In this document: in pieces, positions 52,780 through 61,590 of the stretch
Layout of the letters: the number at the start of each line of letters is the position of its first letter
How positions within the stretch are numbered: the first letter of the stretch is position 1
Assembly: GCA_016700415.1 (NCBI GenBank)
Contig: CP065018.1
Coordinates: 3,540,001-3,604,000, forward strand
DNA from: Flavobacteriales bacterium
GTDB lineage: Bacteria > Bacteroidota > Bacteroidia > Flavobacteriales_F > PHOS-HE28
Direction: 5' to 3'
DNA: 64,000 bases
Notes under the pieces: model-generated
What the model was told of the DNA's origin: nothing
Seen by the model: the letters and a program-made list of their open reading frames with translations, nothing else
The model's database searches: none
Made by a program: the position numbers and the translations under genes

Positions 52780-53922
52780 ATGGAATCCCGACACGTGCCA
52801 ACGACCGCTCCCTTGCGCGTGCTTGTGGTGGGGCAGACACCGCCTCCTTTCGGTGGGCAGGCCATCATGATCGAGGCCTTGTTGCGAGCGGATCCCGTCC
52901 GTGTGAAACTGTTCCATGTGCGGCTGAACTACTCGGATGACATGGACAGTGTGGGGAAATTCGCCCTGCGCAAAGTCTGGGTGCTCTTCACGACCGTCCT
53001 TCACGTGTGGGGGGCGCGGCTGCGTCACCGAACGCCGATGCTTTATTATCCGCCCAGCGGCCCAAACATGGTGCCGGTGCTGCGGGATGTGGTTTTCCTC
53101 TGCGCCACGCGTTGGCTGTTCAAATGGACGGTTTTCCACTATCACGCCGGCGGGGTTTCCGGATTTGAGCAGCATTTGCCCGGGTGGGTGCGACCTTTTT
53201 TCCGCCTGGCTTACCGGAACGCCGCCATGGCCATAAGGACCGCGCCGCAGAATCCCGAGGACGGCAAGCTCTTGGGCGCGAAGCAGGATGAAGTGGTCCC
53301 CAACGGCATTCCTGACATGCGCGGGACCGTGCAGGAACATTCGGCCGCGCCGGGTGAGCCGGTCGTCATCCTCTTTACCGGTGTGCTCATCCGTTCCAAG
53401 GGCGTGCGGGTACTGCTTGAGGCGTTCTGTGAAGTGGTGGCCCAAGATGCCGATGTCCGGCTCGAGCTGATGGGCCGATGGGGTGATCGGACGTTCGAGG
53501 AGGAATGCCTGACCTACGTGGCCGATCATGGGCTGGGCGAGAAGGTCACTTTCCTCGGCGTGATGCGCGACATGGAAAAATTCGAGCGCTTTGCCGGATG
53601 CGACATCTTCTGCTTCCCGAGCCATTTCGAGGCGGAAAGTTTCGGGCTGGTGCTGCTGGAGGCCATGCAGTTCGCCAAGCCGGTGGTCACCACTCGTTGG
53701 CGCGGCATTCCCTCGGTGGCTGCGGACGGCGTGAACGGCTTTGTGGTGCCGGTGGAAGATCCTTCCGCGCTTGCGGCCAAGTTGCTGTTGCTCATCCGTG
53801 ACGAGCCGTTGCGGAAGCGGATGGGCGAAGAGGGGCGGCGCATCTTTGCGGAGCGGTTCACGTTGGAACGGTTCCAAGAGAACATGGAAGAGGCTTTGGT
53901 GATCGCCGCAAAACAGAACTGA
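52780..53922 (+). CDS. Family 4 glycosyltransferase
   Basis: The 380 residues have the GT-B fold. The N-terminal glycine-rich loop is VVGQTPPPFGGQAIMIEAL, the GT4 domain reads VVILFTGVLIRSKGVRVLLEAF, and the EX7E motif is in SHFEAESFGLVLLEAMQFAKPVV. It is a retaining enzyme, donor unknown. ATG at 52780 (MESRHVPTTAPLRVLVVG) was chosen over GTG 52741, which overlaps the previous gene. Confidence 0.92.
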   Translation: MESRHVPTTAPLRVLVVGQTPPPFGGQAIMIEALLRADPVRVKLFHVRLNYSDDMDSVGKFALRKVWVLFTTVLHVWGARLRHRTPMLYYPPSGPNMVPVLRDVVFLCATRWLFKWTVFHYHAGGVSGFEQHLPGWVRPFFRLAYRNAAMAIRTAPQNPEDGKLLGAKQDEVVPNGIPDMRGTVQEHSAAPGEPVVILFTGVLIRSKGVRVLLEAFCEVVAQDADVRLELMGRWGDRTFEEECLTYVADHGLGEKVTFLGVMRDMEKFERFAGCDIFCFPSHFEAESFGLVLLEAMQFAKPVVTTRWRGIPSVAADGVNGFVVPVEDPSALAAKLLLLIRDEPLRKRMGEEGRRIFAERFTLERFQENMEEALVIAAKQN

Positions 53923-53926
53923 ACGG

Positions 53927-54946
53927 ATGCGATTGCTCGTCACCGGTGGATCCGGATTTATCGGCACCAACTTGGTGCAAAGTGCCTTGGACAAAGGCGT
54001 CGAGGTGCTGAACTTGGACTGGAACCCGCCCTTGAAACCGGCCCACGCACCATGGTGGCGGGGTTGGGACATCATGGACCGGCAGGCGACGGACAAGCAT
54101 TTTGCGGAATTCAGGCCTACGCACGTGGTGCATCTGGCTGCCCGTACGGACACCGACGTACAGGACGATATCGACGCTTACGGGCAAAACCATGAAGGTA
54201 CGGCCATCCTGCTGGAGGCCGTAAAGGCGTCTCCCGGCATCGAACGCCTCATTGTCACCAGCACACAGTTCGTTTGCGAGGCCGGCTATCAGCCCAAGGA
54301 CGACCAGGATTACAAGCCCTTCACGCTTTATGGTGAGAGCAAGCGCCTCAGCGAACTGGCCACTCGTGAAGCGGACCTTTCCTGTGTCTGGAGCATCATT
54401 CGGCCCACCACCATCTGGGGTCCCTGGAGCCTACGGTACCGGGACGTCCTGTTCAAGGTGATGCGCAAGGGGCTTTACTTCCATCCCGGCCGGAACAAGG
54501 TCATCCGGTCGTATGGTTACGTGGGCAATGTGGTATGGCAGATCGAGCGGATCTTGATCGCTCCTGCGGAAATTGTGAATGGGAAGGTATTCTACGTCGG
54601 AGACGAACCGATAGACCTGCGGACCTGGGTGGAAGCGGTCTCGAAAGAACTTGTAGGCAGGCCGGTGCGCTATATCCCGACATGGATGGTGAGGGCACTG
54701 GCGTTCGGCGGGGACGTGCTCAAAGCCGTACGGATCCCGTTCCCCATCACCAGCGGCCGTTTCCGGAGCATGACCAGCGATTACATCACGCCGATGGACC
54801 GGACCACGAAAGCCTTGGGCCCCGCGCCCTACTCGTTGAAAGAGGGTGTGCAGGCCATGGTGAAATGGTATGACAATGAGAGCGCCCCGGCTAAAAGCCC
54901 TGAATTGATCGATACCCGCCAAAAGGAAGGAGAGACGCGGCCATGA
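53927..54946 (+). CDS. NAD-dependent epimerase/dehydratase (extended SDR)
   Basis: The 339 residues have Rossmann motif TGGSGFIGTNLV at the N-terminus, HLAARTDTD, catalytic YGESK (YxxxK) preceded by a Ser/Thr in IVTSTQFV, and IRPTTIWGPW. It likely modifies a nucleotide sugar (epimerase, dehydratase or reductase) for this polysaccharide. The substrate cannot be told. It overlaps the next gene as ATGA. Confidence 0.9.
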   Translation: MRLLVTGGSGFIGTNLVQSALDKGVEVLNLDWNPPLKPAHAPWWRGWDIMDRQATDKHFAEFRPTHVVHLAARTDTDVQDDIDAYGQNHEGTAILLEAVKASPGIERLIVTSTQFVCEAGYQPKDDQDYKPFTLYGESKRLSELATREADLSCVWSIIRPTTIWGPWSLRYRDVLFKVMRKGLYFHPGRNKVIRSYGYVGNVVWQIERILIAPAEIVNGKVFYVGDEPIDLRTWVEAVSKELVGRPVRYIPTWMVRALAFGGDVLKAVRIPFPITSGRFRSMTSDYITPMDRTTKALGPAPYSLKEGVQAMVKWYDNESAPAKSPELIDTRQKEGETRP

Positions 54947-55692
54947 ACGGACTTCCGAAAGCAAGCATTTTCGGTTTGGGCTTATCCATAGGGTCCTTTC
55001 AAGACCATGTGTCGGCCATTGCCGCGATGGGGAAGGAGCACCGCTCAGCCTATGTCTGCTGTGTGAATGTGCATATGTGTATGGAGGCACAAGGAGATCC
55101 CTCGTTCGCTGCTGTGGTCAACGGGGCCGACCTCGCCACTGTGGATGGCATGCCCATCGTCAACAGCCTCAATAAGTTCACCGGAGCGGTGCAGGTGCGG
55201 GTGGCCGGGAACGACCTGATGCCAGCAGTGATGGCGGAGGCTGAAAGCCAAGGATTGAGCATCTTCCTCCATGGCGGGGAACAACATGTGCTGGACACCA
55301 TCGTCGGTCGTGCTGCGAAAGAGTTTCCCGGCTTGCAGATCGCAGGGACTTGGTCTCCGCCCTTCAGGAAAGCCACCGATGAGGAACGCGCTGCGGAAGT
55401 GGACCGGATCACTGCCAGTGGTGCGAACATCGTCATGGTCAGCTTGGGCTGCCCCAGACAGGAACGCTGGATGGCCGCCATGAAGGGTAAGGTGCCCGCC
55501 GTGATGCTTGGTGTTGGCGGAGCTTTCCTGCTCTATGCCGGGTTGGATAAAAGGGCACCGCATTGGATGCGCAACGCATCTCTGGAATGGCTTTACAGGC
55601 TCTGGCTCGAACCCGGACGGCTGTGGAAACGTTACTTGGTCACCAATACGGCATTCATGTTGCTGTATGCCAAACGATCATTTCAGCGTTAG
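54943..55692 (+). CDS. WecG/TagA/CpsF-family glycosyltransferase (GT26)
   Basis: The 249 residues carry the GT26 signatures: VCCVNVHMCMEA, ADLATVDGMPIV (catalytic Asp region), VRVAGNDLMPA, MVSLGCPRQERWM, GVGGAFLLYAG and the membrane-association tail APHWMRNASLEWLYRLWLEPGRLWKRY. It transfers a sugar such as ManNAc or a uronate to the lipid-linked first sugar. With wecB at 58185 in the window, a ManNAc donor is possible. Confidence 0.93.
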   Translation: MNGLPKASIFGLGLSIGSFQDHVSAIAAMGKEHRSAYVCCVNVHMCMEAQGDPSFAAVVNGADLATVDGMPIVNSLNKFTGAVQVRVAGNDLMPAVMAEAESQGLSIFLHGGEQHVLDTIVGRAAKEFPGLQIAGTWSPPFRKATDEERAAEVDRITASGANIVMVSLGCPRQERWMAAMKGKVPAVMLGVGGAFLLYAGLDKRAPHWMRNASLEWLYRLWLEPGRLWKRYLVTNTAFMLLYAKRSFQR

Positions 55693-55751
55693 GTAAAAAT
55701 TCCGACGACTATGCGGTCAAACAACCGAAACAACAAGAAATATCGACAAAC

Positions 55752-55783
55752 TTGACTTTTCTATCGACGAATTCATACTTTTG
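55752..55783 (+). promoter_or_regulatory. Promoter for the priming sugar transferase
   Basis: TTG at 55752-55754, 21 bases, then TACTTTTG at 55776-55783. The ATG is 43 bp further, so this gene can be expressed apart from the block before it. Confidence 0.65.
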
Positions 55784-55825
55784 GCTCTCGCTCCACTTCA
55801 ACGCTCCACTCAGAAATGAACCACC

Positions 55826-56986
55826 ATGGAAAACATTGACCCCGGGTCCATGGTCCACCCCGCATCCGCCATCGGACGGGGTTCACGTGCCAGCCGTACC
55901 GAGCTCAACCACGAGTTGGCCACCCTGCTGCGGTCCAGCCGACAGCAGCTCCATAACGTACAACACGGTTTGAACCGCGTAATGACCTTCGAACCGCTCA
56001 CCTCCGTCAAGGACCTGATCATTGTCGGTGATGGGCCTGCGGCTGACGAGATCTTTCAATACTGCGAGGACCAGACGGTACGCGGATATCGGTTCCGCGG
56101 TGTATTTCACGAGCGCCCCATCACCGGGCCGCTAGCCTCACGCCAGTTGGGCGGTATCGAGGCCGCAAAGGCCTTCGCGGTCCAGAACCGCATCGATATC
56201 CTGTACTGTGCACTGCCCGGGGCATACAGGGAGGAGATCACTGAGCTCATGGAATTCTGTGAGCGCAACACCATCCGTTTCCGGGTGATACCGAGCGTGG
56301 ACAGCTTCATCCCCGTGGTGAAGACCACCGACCTCACTTTTCATGGTGCCGTACCGGTGAGCCGCCTGCGCAACGAGCCTTTGGACAGAAAGGGTAATCG
56401 GCTGCTCAAGCGCGGCTTCGACATTGTATTCTCTTTTTTGGTGATCGCGCTCATCTTCAGCTGGCTATTCCCGATCCTCGCGATCTTGGTGAAGCTCTCC
56501 TCCAAAGGTCCCGTGTTCTTCAAGCAGACCCGGTTGGGTGAGCGCAAGAAGAAATTCTCATGCTACAAATTCCGGAGCATGCAGATGAATGAGGAGGCCG
56601 ACAGCAAGCAGGCCACGCGGAACGACCCGCGGATCACCAAGGTGGGCGCATTCCTACGCAAGAGCAATTTGGACGAGATGCCCCAGTTCTTCAATGTACT
56701 CTTGGGCCAGATGAGCGTGGTGGGGCCACGCCCGCACCCCCTGAAGCTGAACGACCAGTTCCGCGACATCATTGATAAGTACATGGTGCGCCATTTCGTC
56801 CGCCCAGGCATCACGGGTTGGGCCCAGGTGAACGGTTTCCGTGGGGAGACCCGTACGCCGGAGCTTATGGAGAAGCGGGTGGACCTCGACGTGTGGTACT
56901 TGGAGAACTGGTCATTCCTTATGGACCTGAAGATCGTGGTGAAGACCGTGACCAACATGTTCGGTAAGGACGACATGGCCTTCTGA
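55826..56986 (+). CDS. Polyprenyl-phosphate sugar-1-phosphate transferase, N-terminal membrane bundle absent
   Basis: The 386 residues carry a CoA-binding-like/Rossmann domain (DLIIVGDGPAADEIFQYCEDQ, residues about 60-180), then the catalytic bacterial sugar transferase domain: KRGFDIVFSFLVIALIFSWLFPILAILVKLSSKGPVFFKQTR, CYKFRSMQMNEEAD, LRKSNLDEMPQFFNVLLGQMSVVGPRP and HFVRPGITGWAQVNGFRG. It starts synthesis by loading the first sugar phosphate on undecaprenyl phosphate. WcaJ/WbaP relatives usually have 4-5 N-terminal membrane helices and about 460 residues; here only one reentrant or membrane helix remains. The N-terminus is replaced by a short polar leader. Confidence 0.92.
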   Translation: MENIDPGSMVHPASAIGRGSRASRTELNHELATLLRSSRQQLHNVQHGLNRVMTFEPLTSVKDLIIVGDGPAADEIFQYCEDQTVRGYRFRGVFHERPITGPLASRQLGGIEAAKAFAVQNRIDILYCALPGAYREEITELMEFCERNTIRFRVIPSVDSFIPVVKTTDLTFHGAVPVSRLRNEPLDRKGNRLLKRGFDIVFSFLVIALIFSWLFPILAILVKLSSKGPVFFKQTRLGERKKKFSCYKFRSMQMNEEADSKQATRNDPRITKVGAFLRKSNLDEMPQFFNVLLGQMSVVGPRPHPLKLNDQFRDIIDKYMVRHFVRPGITGWAQVNGFRGETRTPELMEKRVDLDVWYLENWSFLMDLKIVVKTVTNMFGKDDMAF

Positions 56987-57041
56987 GGCGGCCCTCCCAA
57001 GGCGAAAAAAGAGGGTCGTGCCCATTGATTTCAACCGGAAG

Positions 57042-57072
57042 TTTGCTGGAACCGCGAAGCAGCTTATATTTG
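57042..57072 (+). promoter_or_regulatory. Promoter for rpsT
   Basis: TTTG at 57042-57045, exactly 19 bases, then TATATTTG at 57065-57072: a perfect consensus, 24 bp before ATG 57096. It rules out the upstream in-frame start at 57018. Confidence 0.82.
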
Positions 57073-57095
57073 CCGCCCCTATCCGGAAAAGGAAC

Positions 57096-57350
57096 ATGGC
57101 CAATCATAAGTCCTCCATCAAGCGCATCCGCCAAAGCGAGAGCCGCAACGAACGGAACCGCTACCAGCACAAGACCACCCGCAATGCCGTGCGGGACATC
57201 CGCGCCAGCACCGAAAAGAAGGAGGCCGAAGAGCTGCTGCCCAAGGTGAACAGCATGCTGGACAAACTGGCCAAGCGCAACATCATCCACAAGAACAAGG
57301 CCGCCAACCTCAAGAGCAGCCTTCAGAAGCACGTGGCCGAACTGAAGTAG
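57096..57350 (+). CDS. rpsT: 30S ribosomal protein bS20
   Basis: The protein has 84 residues, MANHKSSIKRIRQSESRNERNR at the start, very rich in Lys and Arg. The bS20 helical pattern runs through RDIRASTEKKEAEELLPKVNSMLDKLAKRNIIHKNKAANLKSSLQKHV. It binds 16S rRNA early in assembly. Single-gene unit with its own promoter and hairpin terminator. Confidence 0.96.
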   Translation: MANHKSSIKRIRQSESRNERNRYQHKTTRNAVRDIRASTEKKEAEELLPKVNSMLDKLAKRNIIHKNKAANLKSSLQKHVAELK

Positions 57351-57374
57351 GCCCCGCAATCATTTTTCTTCCGC

Positions 57375-57397
57375 AACAGGTCCTTCGGGGACCTGTT
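57375..57397 (+). terminator. Hairpin terminator after rpsT
   Basis: AACAGGTCC and GGACCTGTT form a perfect 9-bp stem around TTCGG, 25 bp after the stop. The tail has only short T-runs. Confidence 0.65.
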
Positions 57398-57469
57398 CGC
57401 ATTTCAGGCCCTTGGTCAGCGTTCTTGCGCACCGTAGGTTCCGGATTTCATGGCATCTTTGGCTCATAC

Positions 57470-58183
57470 ATGGAAACGGAAGGCCCTACCCCTAAACCAC
57501 GGCTCAGCATTCCTGAATGGGACAAAGGGGACCGTCCACGCGAGCGTTTACTGGCGCAGGGCGCGAAGGCCTTGTCGGACGCTGAACTGGTGGCCATCCT
57601 CATCCGCTCCGGCACACCGGACCAAAGTGCGCTTGAACTGGCTAAACAGGTGCTGAAGCAGACAGGGAACGACCTGAACGCGCTGGCGGCCCTCACCCCG
57701 GCGGACCTGATGAAGCGCAAAGGCGTGGGGGAGGCCAAGGCCCTGAGCATCGTGGCGGCGCTTGAGCTGGGCCTGCGGCGCCGGACCGGGGAACAACGGG
57801 AGCGGCCACGGATCAGCACCAGTGCGCAGGTGCATGAGGAACTTCGCGCGAAGCTGGCCGACCTTCCGCATGAGGAATTCTGGGTGCTATTACTGGACAG
57901 GGGCCTGCGCCTGATCGAGGTGCGCCGGGTGAGCGTAGGTGGCCTGCACGGCACCGTGGCGGACCCCAAGGTCATCTTTCGCTGCGCCTTGGAACGTGGC
58001 GCCTCCTGCATGGTGGTGGCCCACAACCATCCAAGCGGCCAGTTGCGGCCGAGCGAGGAGGACGTTCGTCTCACACGGAAACTGGTGGAGGGCGGCCGTA
58101 TGCTCGACATCATCGTACAGGATCACATCATCATCACCGCTGGGGGCTACTACAGCTTTGCGGACAATGGACAAATGAGCTGA
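57470..58183 (+). CDS. radC: RadC family JAB/MPN-domain protein
   Basis: The 237 residues have an N-terminal helix-hairpin-helix-like part (LSDAELVAILIRSGTPDQSALELAKQVL, LMKRKGVGEAKALSIVAALELG) and a C-terminal JAB1/MPN metalloprotease-like domain with MVVAHNHPSGQLRPSEEDVRLT (HxHPSG...D zinc site). Its historic link to DNA repair is doubtful and the biochemical role is unsettled. ATG at 57470 was preferred to TTG at 57425. wecB starts 2 bp later. Confidence 0.92.
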   Translation: METEGPTPKPRLSIPEWDKGDRPRERLLAQGAKALSDAELVAILIRSGTPDQSALELAKQVLKQTGNDLNALAALTPADLMKRKGVGEAKALSIVAALELGLRRRTGEQRERPRISTSAQVHEELRAKLADLPHEEFWVLLLDRGLRLIEVRRVSVGGLHGTVADPKVIFRCALERGASCMVVAHNHPSGQLRPSEEDVRLTRKLVEGGRMLDIIVQDHIIITAGGYYSFADNGQMS

Positions 58184-58184
58184 T

Positions 58185-59342
58185 ATGCCAAAGCCCTTGC
58201 GGATCCTCACCGTCATCGGGGCGCGCCCCCAGATCATCAAGGCCGCCGCCATCAGTCATGCCGTGCGTGGCCGGTTCCAAGGCCGCCTCGTGGAGACCTT
58301 GCTCCACACCGGGCAACACTACGATGCCAACATGTCCCAGGTGTTCTTCGATGAACTGGGCATCCCTGGAGCGGACATCGCCTTGGGCGTGGGCAGTGGC
58401 GCGCACGGGGCCATGACGGCACGAATGATCGAGGGCATCGAGAAAGAGCTTCAGACCGGCAAGCACGACGTGGTGCTGCTGTACGGGGATACCAACAGCA
58501 CGCTGGCCGGCGCCGTGGCCGCCGCCAAATTGCACATACCCGTGGCCCATGTGGAAGCGGGTCTTCGCTCCTTCAACAAGGCCATGCCCGAAGAGGTGAA
58601 CCGGATCGTTTGCGACCATTGCAGCACATGGCTGTTCTGCCCCACGGACACCGCGGTGGAGAATCTTCTGCGCGAGGGCTTCAAACAGGCCAACGAGGCA
58701 TCGCCCACTGTGGACCGGCCCCGTGTGGCGGCCACGGGCGACGTGATGTACGACAACAGCATGCGTTTCGCGGAGTTGGCGGAGAGCCGCTCCCGGCTGT
58801 TGAAGGAGCTGCACTTGGAGGGGAAGGACTTTGTGCTTGCCACCGTTCATCGCGACCATAACACGGACGATCCGGTGCGCATCAACGCCATTTTCACCGC
58901 GTTACTGGACCTGCACCGCCTGCATGACCTTCCCGTGGTGCTGCCCGTGCATCCGCGCACGCGGAAAATGATGGACAGCTTGCTCCATGGCCACCTGCAA
59001 GCGGCCATCGAGGAGGCACCGTATTTTCATCTCGTGCCACCGGTGGGCTTTCTGGACATGATCGCCTTGGAGCGGAACGCCAAGCTGGTGGTCACGGACA
59101 GCGGGGGTGTGCAGAAGGAAGCGTACTTCTTCGGCAAGCCCGTGGTGGTGCTGCGCCCGGAGACTGAATGGGTGGAACTTGTTGCGAACGGCCAGGCCGT
59201 ACTGGCGGATGCGGACCCCTCACGGATCGCTGAGGTCGCGGCGATGTTCCTGCACGACGGCGTACCCGATTGCCCGCCGATCTTTGGCGATGGCCATGCC
59301 GCGGAGGCGATCTGCGAGGTGTTGCTCGAAGGGCACGGCTGA
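58185..59342 (+). CDS. wecB: UDP-N-acetylglucosamine 2-epimerase (non-hydrolysing)
   Basis: This enzyme converts UDP-GlcNAc to UDP-ManNAc for surface polysaccharides. The 385 residues show TVIGARPQIIKAAAISHAV, HTGQHYDANMSQVFF, LLYGDTNSTLAGAVAAAKL, VAHVEAGLRSFNKAMPEEVNRIVCDH, PVHPRTRK and VVTDSGGVQKEAYFFGKPVVVLRPETEW, the standard signatures. It may feed the GT26 enzyme at 54943. Confidence 0.95.
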   Translation: MPKPLRILTVIGARPQIIKAAAISHAVRGRFQGRLVETLLHTGQHYDANMSQVFFDELGIPGADIALGVGSGAHGAMTARMIEGIEKELQTGKHDVVLLYGDTNSTLAGAVAAAKLHIPVAHVEAGLRSFNKAMPEEVNRIVCDHCSTWLFCPTDTAVENLLREGFKQANEASPTVDRPRVAATGDVMYDNSMRFAELAESRSRLLKELHLEGKDFVLATVHRDHNTDDPVRINAIFTALLDLHRLHDLPVVLPVHPRTRKMMDSLLHGHLQAAIEEAPYFHLVPPVGFLDMIALERNAKLVVTDSGGVQKEAYFFGKPVVVLRPETEWVELVANGQAVLADADPSRIAEVAAMFLHDGVPDCPPIFGDGHAAEAICEVLLEGHG

Positions 59343-59375
59343 GGGGCGTCGCTGGGTTAACTTGCGCAAGCCCCC

Positions 59376-60683
59376 ATGGCCGACATTCATTATCACATCG
59401 AGCGGCCCGGTCCGCGGTCGCGATACAGCGTGGCGCACCTGCTCGGTCCCATGGCCGGTTGGGACGCGGTGGAGGTCCAGGAGATGTCCGACCTGCGAAA
59501 GGTGATGGGGCCTAAGCTCGTTTACGGACATACTGCAATGGAAGGGGCATTTCAGGTGGTGCCACATGGCTTGCTTGAGCAGGAACGCATTGAGCACCTG
59601 GAGCCCGAGGTGGGACTTTCCCTCGGTATGCCGGTCCTTTTCCCATCCGAAAGCGGTGATCTTCCCTTCGATCTGTTCGCAGCCACGTTCTTCCAGCTTT
59701 CACGCTATGAGGAATACGGTCCCGTGGAACGCGATGAACACGGAAGGCCCAAGACCGATGCGCTCCATGCCGCAAGGCACGGATACTTGGACCGGCCCGT
59801 CGTGGATGAATGGTTGCTCACGTTCGTGGAAAGTTGGCGGAAGCAAGACCCGCGGCTTCCTAGGCTCCGGAGGGAATACGCGCATACCGCCACCTTGGAC
59901 GTGGACAACGGGGCCATGTATCGCGGGCGTCCGTGGTGGCGTTCCATCGGCGGCGGCGCACGCGACCTGCTGAAAGGGCATCCGCGCCGGGTGATGGACC
60001 GTTTGGCCGTACTGACGGGGTCCAGATCGGACCCGTACGCCGTCCATGAAACTTTTCTAGACCTTGTGGAACGCTCCGGCGGACATGCGATCGTCAATTT
60101 CCTCACGGCACCGATCGGGAAGCATGACCATGCCATCGGGCCGGAGGTGCCTTTCATGCAAGCCTTGGTCAAGCGCATGGCGCAACGCGCGGAAGTGGGC
60201 CTGCATCCGGGTTACGAAAGCTTGGAGAACACATTCCGTATTTCCGAGGAAAAGGAGCGTTTGGAAGCCGTGGTCGGCCGACCGGTCACGCACTCGCGCC
60301 AACATTTCCTGCGCCTGCGCCTTCCGGGGACCTATCACTATCTGGAAGGCATTGGCATTCTCGAAGATCACAGTATGGGCCTCGCCGACCACACCGGTTT
60401 CCGTGCGGGCACCTGCACCGCCTTTCCCTTCTATGATCTGGCCGCCGAACGGGAGACCACCTTGATGATCCATCCATTCGCGATGATGGACAGCGCCATG
60501 TGCTACAAGATGCATCTGTCGCCTCGGGAGGCGGTCGCTGAGGCCAAGCGCCTAGTGGACGCCGTGCGGGCCGTACAGGGCCAATTCATCTCCGTGTGGC
60601 ACGAACGCTTCCTGAGCGGCTATGGCGACGAGGCCGGGTGGGGAGGCGTGGCGGAGGAAGTCCTTCAATATGCGCGGCCATGA
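59376..60683 (+). CDS. Polysaccharide deacetylase family protein with DUF7033-like N-terminus
   Basis: The 435 residues have an N-terminal alpha/beta part (VYGHTAMEGAFQVVPHGLLEQ ... PFDLFAATFFQLSRYEEY) typical of Bacteroidota members, then a NodB-like barrel: ATLDVDNGAMYRGRPWW (the catalytic/metal D-x-D region), AEVGLHPGYES (metal His) and HSRQHFLRLRLPGTYHYLEG. It would N- or O-deacetylate a sugar polymer or a lipid-linked sugar. It overlaps the acyltransferase gene as ATGA. Confidence 0.82.
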   Translation: MADIHYHIERPGPRSRYSVAHLLGPMAGWDAVEVQEMSDLRKVMGPKLVYGHTAMEGAFQVVPHGLLEQERIEHLEPEVGLSLGMPVLFPSESGDLPFDLFAATFFQLSRYEEYGPVERDEHGRPKTDALHAARHGYLDRPVVDEWLLTFVESWRKQDPRLPRLRREYAHTATLDVDNGAMYRGRPWWRSIGGGARDLLKGHPRRVMDRLAVLTGSRSDPYAVHETFLDLVERSGGHAIVNFLTAPIGKHDHAIGPEVPFMQALVKRMAQRAEVGLHPGYESLENTFRISEEKERLEAVVGRPVTHSRQHFLRLRLPGTYHYLEGIGILEDHSMGLADHTGFRAGTCTAFPFYDLAAERETTLMIHPFAMMDSAMCYKMHLSPREAVAEAKRLVDAVRAVQGQFISVWHERFLSGYGDEAGWGGVAEEVLQYARP

Positions 60684-61588
60684 TCAGCTATTTGCGCCAC
60701 GCGGATATCGACCTCGCTGCTTGGGACAGGCGTATGGCCGCTTGCACCAATGGATCCTGGTATGGCCTTAGTGCCACCTTGGAGGCTGCGGCTCCGGGAT
60801 GGGATGCCTTGGTGGACGAGGCCACGGGTGCCCAGATGCCTTTGCCATGGCGGATGAAATATGGCATCCGCTACCTCTACCAGCCCTTTCTCATCCAGCA
60901 TTTGGGACCGTTCTCTCGGGAACCCGGAGAGGATGATGCCGCGCGTTTCCTGCATGCGTTACCGAAGCGTTTCCGGTATGCGGATATCTACATGCTCGGT
61001 GCTGCTATATCCGGATCAGCAGATCTTCGTACCGAAGAACGGACCGACCATGTGCTCCGCTTAGAAGGGCCGGTGGAGGCCCTGCGTGCGGGCTACAGCC
61101 TCAATCATCGGCGAAGTTTGCGGAAAGTGGAGCAGCTCGGCGTGGTGGTGGAGCGTGGTGTTGGCAGTGGCCGTGTGATCGATTTTCTTGAGGGTTCTGA
61201 GCAATTCACGCGCTGGGGCATCGATGCCGTCCAGCGTGCGACCATGCGGCGCGTGCTGGTCGCCTCCGAGGAAACGGGCACGGGATTCGGGCGCATGGTG
61301 ACCGGCGATGGGGGACCCGTTGCCGCCGCGTGGTTCGTGCGGAGCGGTGGCAGTATCATCTTCCTCAAGGGCATGGCTTCGGCGAATGGTCGCGATCTTC
61401 GCGCCATGCACGCCTTGATCGATGATGTGATATCGGAACACGCCTCCAGCGGCATGCTCTTGGACTTCGCCGGGGGTAATGATCCTCAACTGGCGCGGTT
61501 TTATTCCGGCTTCGGCGCGGCTCCCGTGCTTTATTTGCGAGCTTTGATGAACCGGCTTCCGCCGTTGATCCGGCTAATGAAACCTTGA
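60680..61588 (+). CDS. FemAB/GNAT-like acyltransferase
   Basis: The 302 residues show a GNAT-type fold in the second half: SLNHRRSLRKVEQLGVVVERG, GPVAAAWFVRSGGSIIFLKGMASANGRDLRAMHALIDDVI and LLDFAGGNDPQLARFYSGFGA. N-terminal YLYQPFLIQHLGPFSR matches Bacteroidota FemAB-like proteins near polysaccharide genes. Donor is unknown. It is coupled to the deacetylase by ATGA; deacetylation followed by re-acylation of an amino sugar is an attractive but unproven joint role. Confidence 0.72.
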   Translation: MISYLRHADIDLAAWDRRMAACTNGSWYGLSATLEAAAPGWDALVDEATGAQMPLPWRMKYGIRYLYQPFLIQHLGPFSREPGEDDAARFLHALPKRFRYADIYMLGAAISGSADLRTEERTDHVLRLEGPVEALRAGYSLNHRRSLRKVEQLGVVVERGVGSGRVIDFLEGSEQFTRWGIDAVQRATMRRVLVASEETGTGFGRMVTGDGGPVAAAWFVRSGGSIIFLKGMASANGRDLRAMHALIDDVISEHASSGMLLDFAGGNDPQLARFYSGFGAAPVLYLRALMNRLPPLIRLMKP

Positions 61589-61590
61589 CC

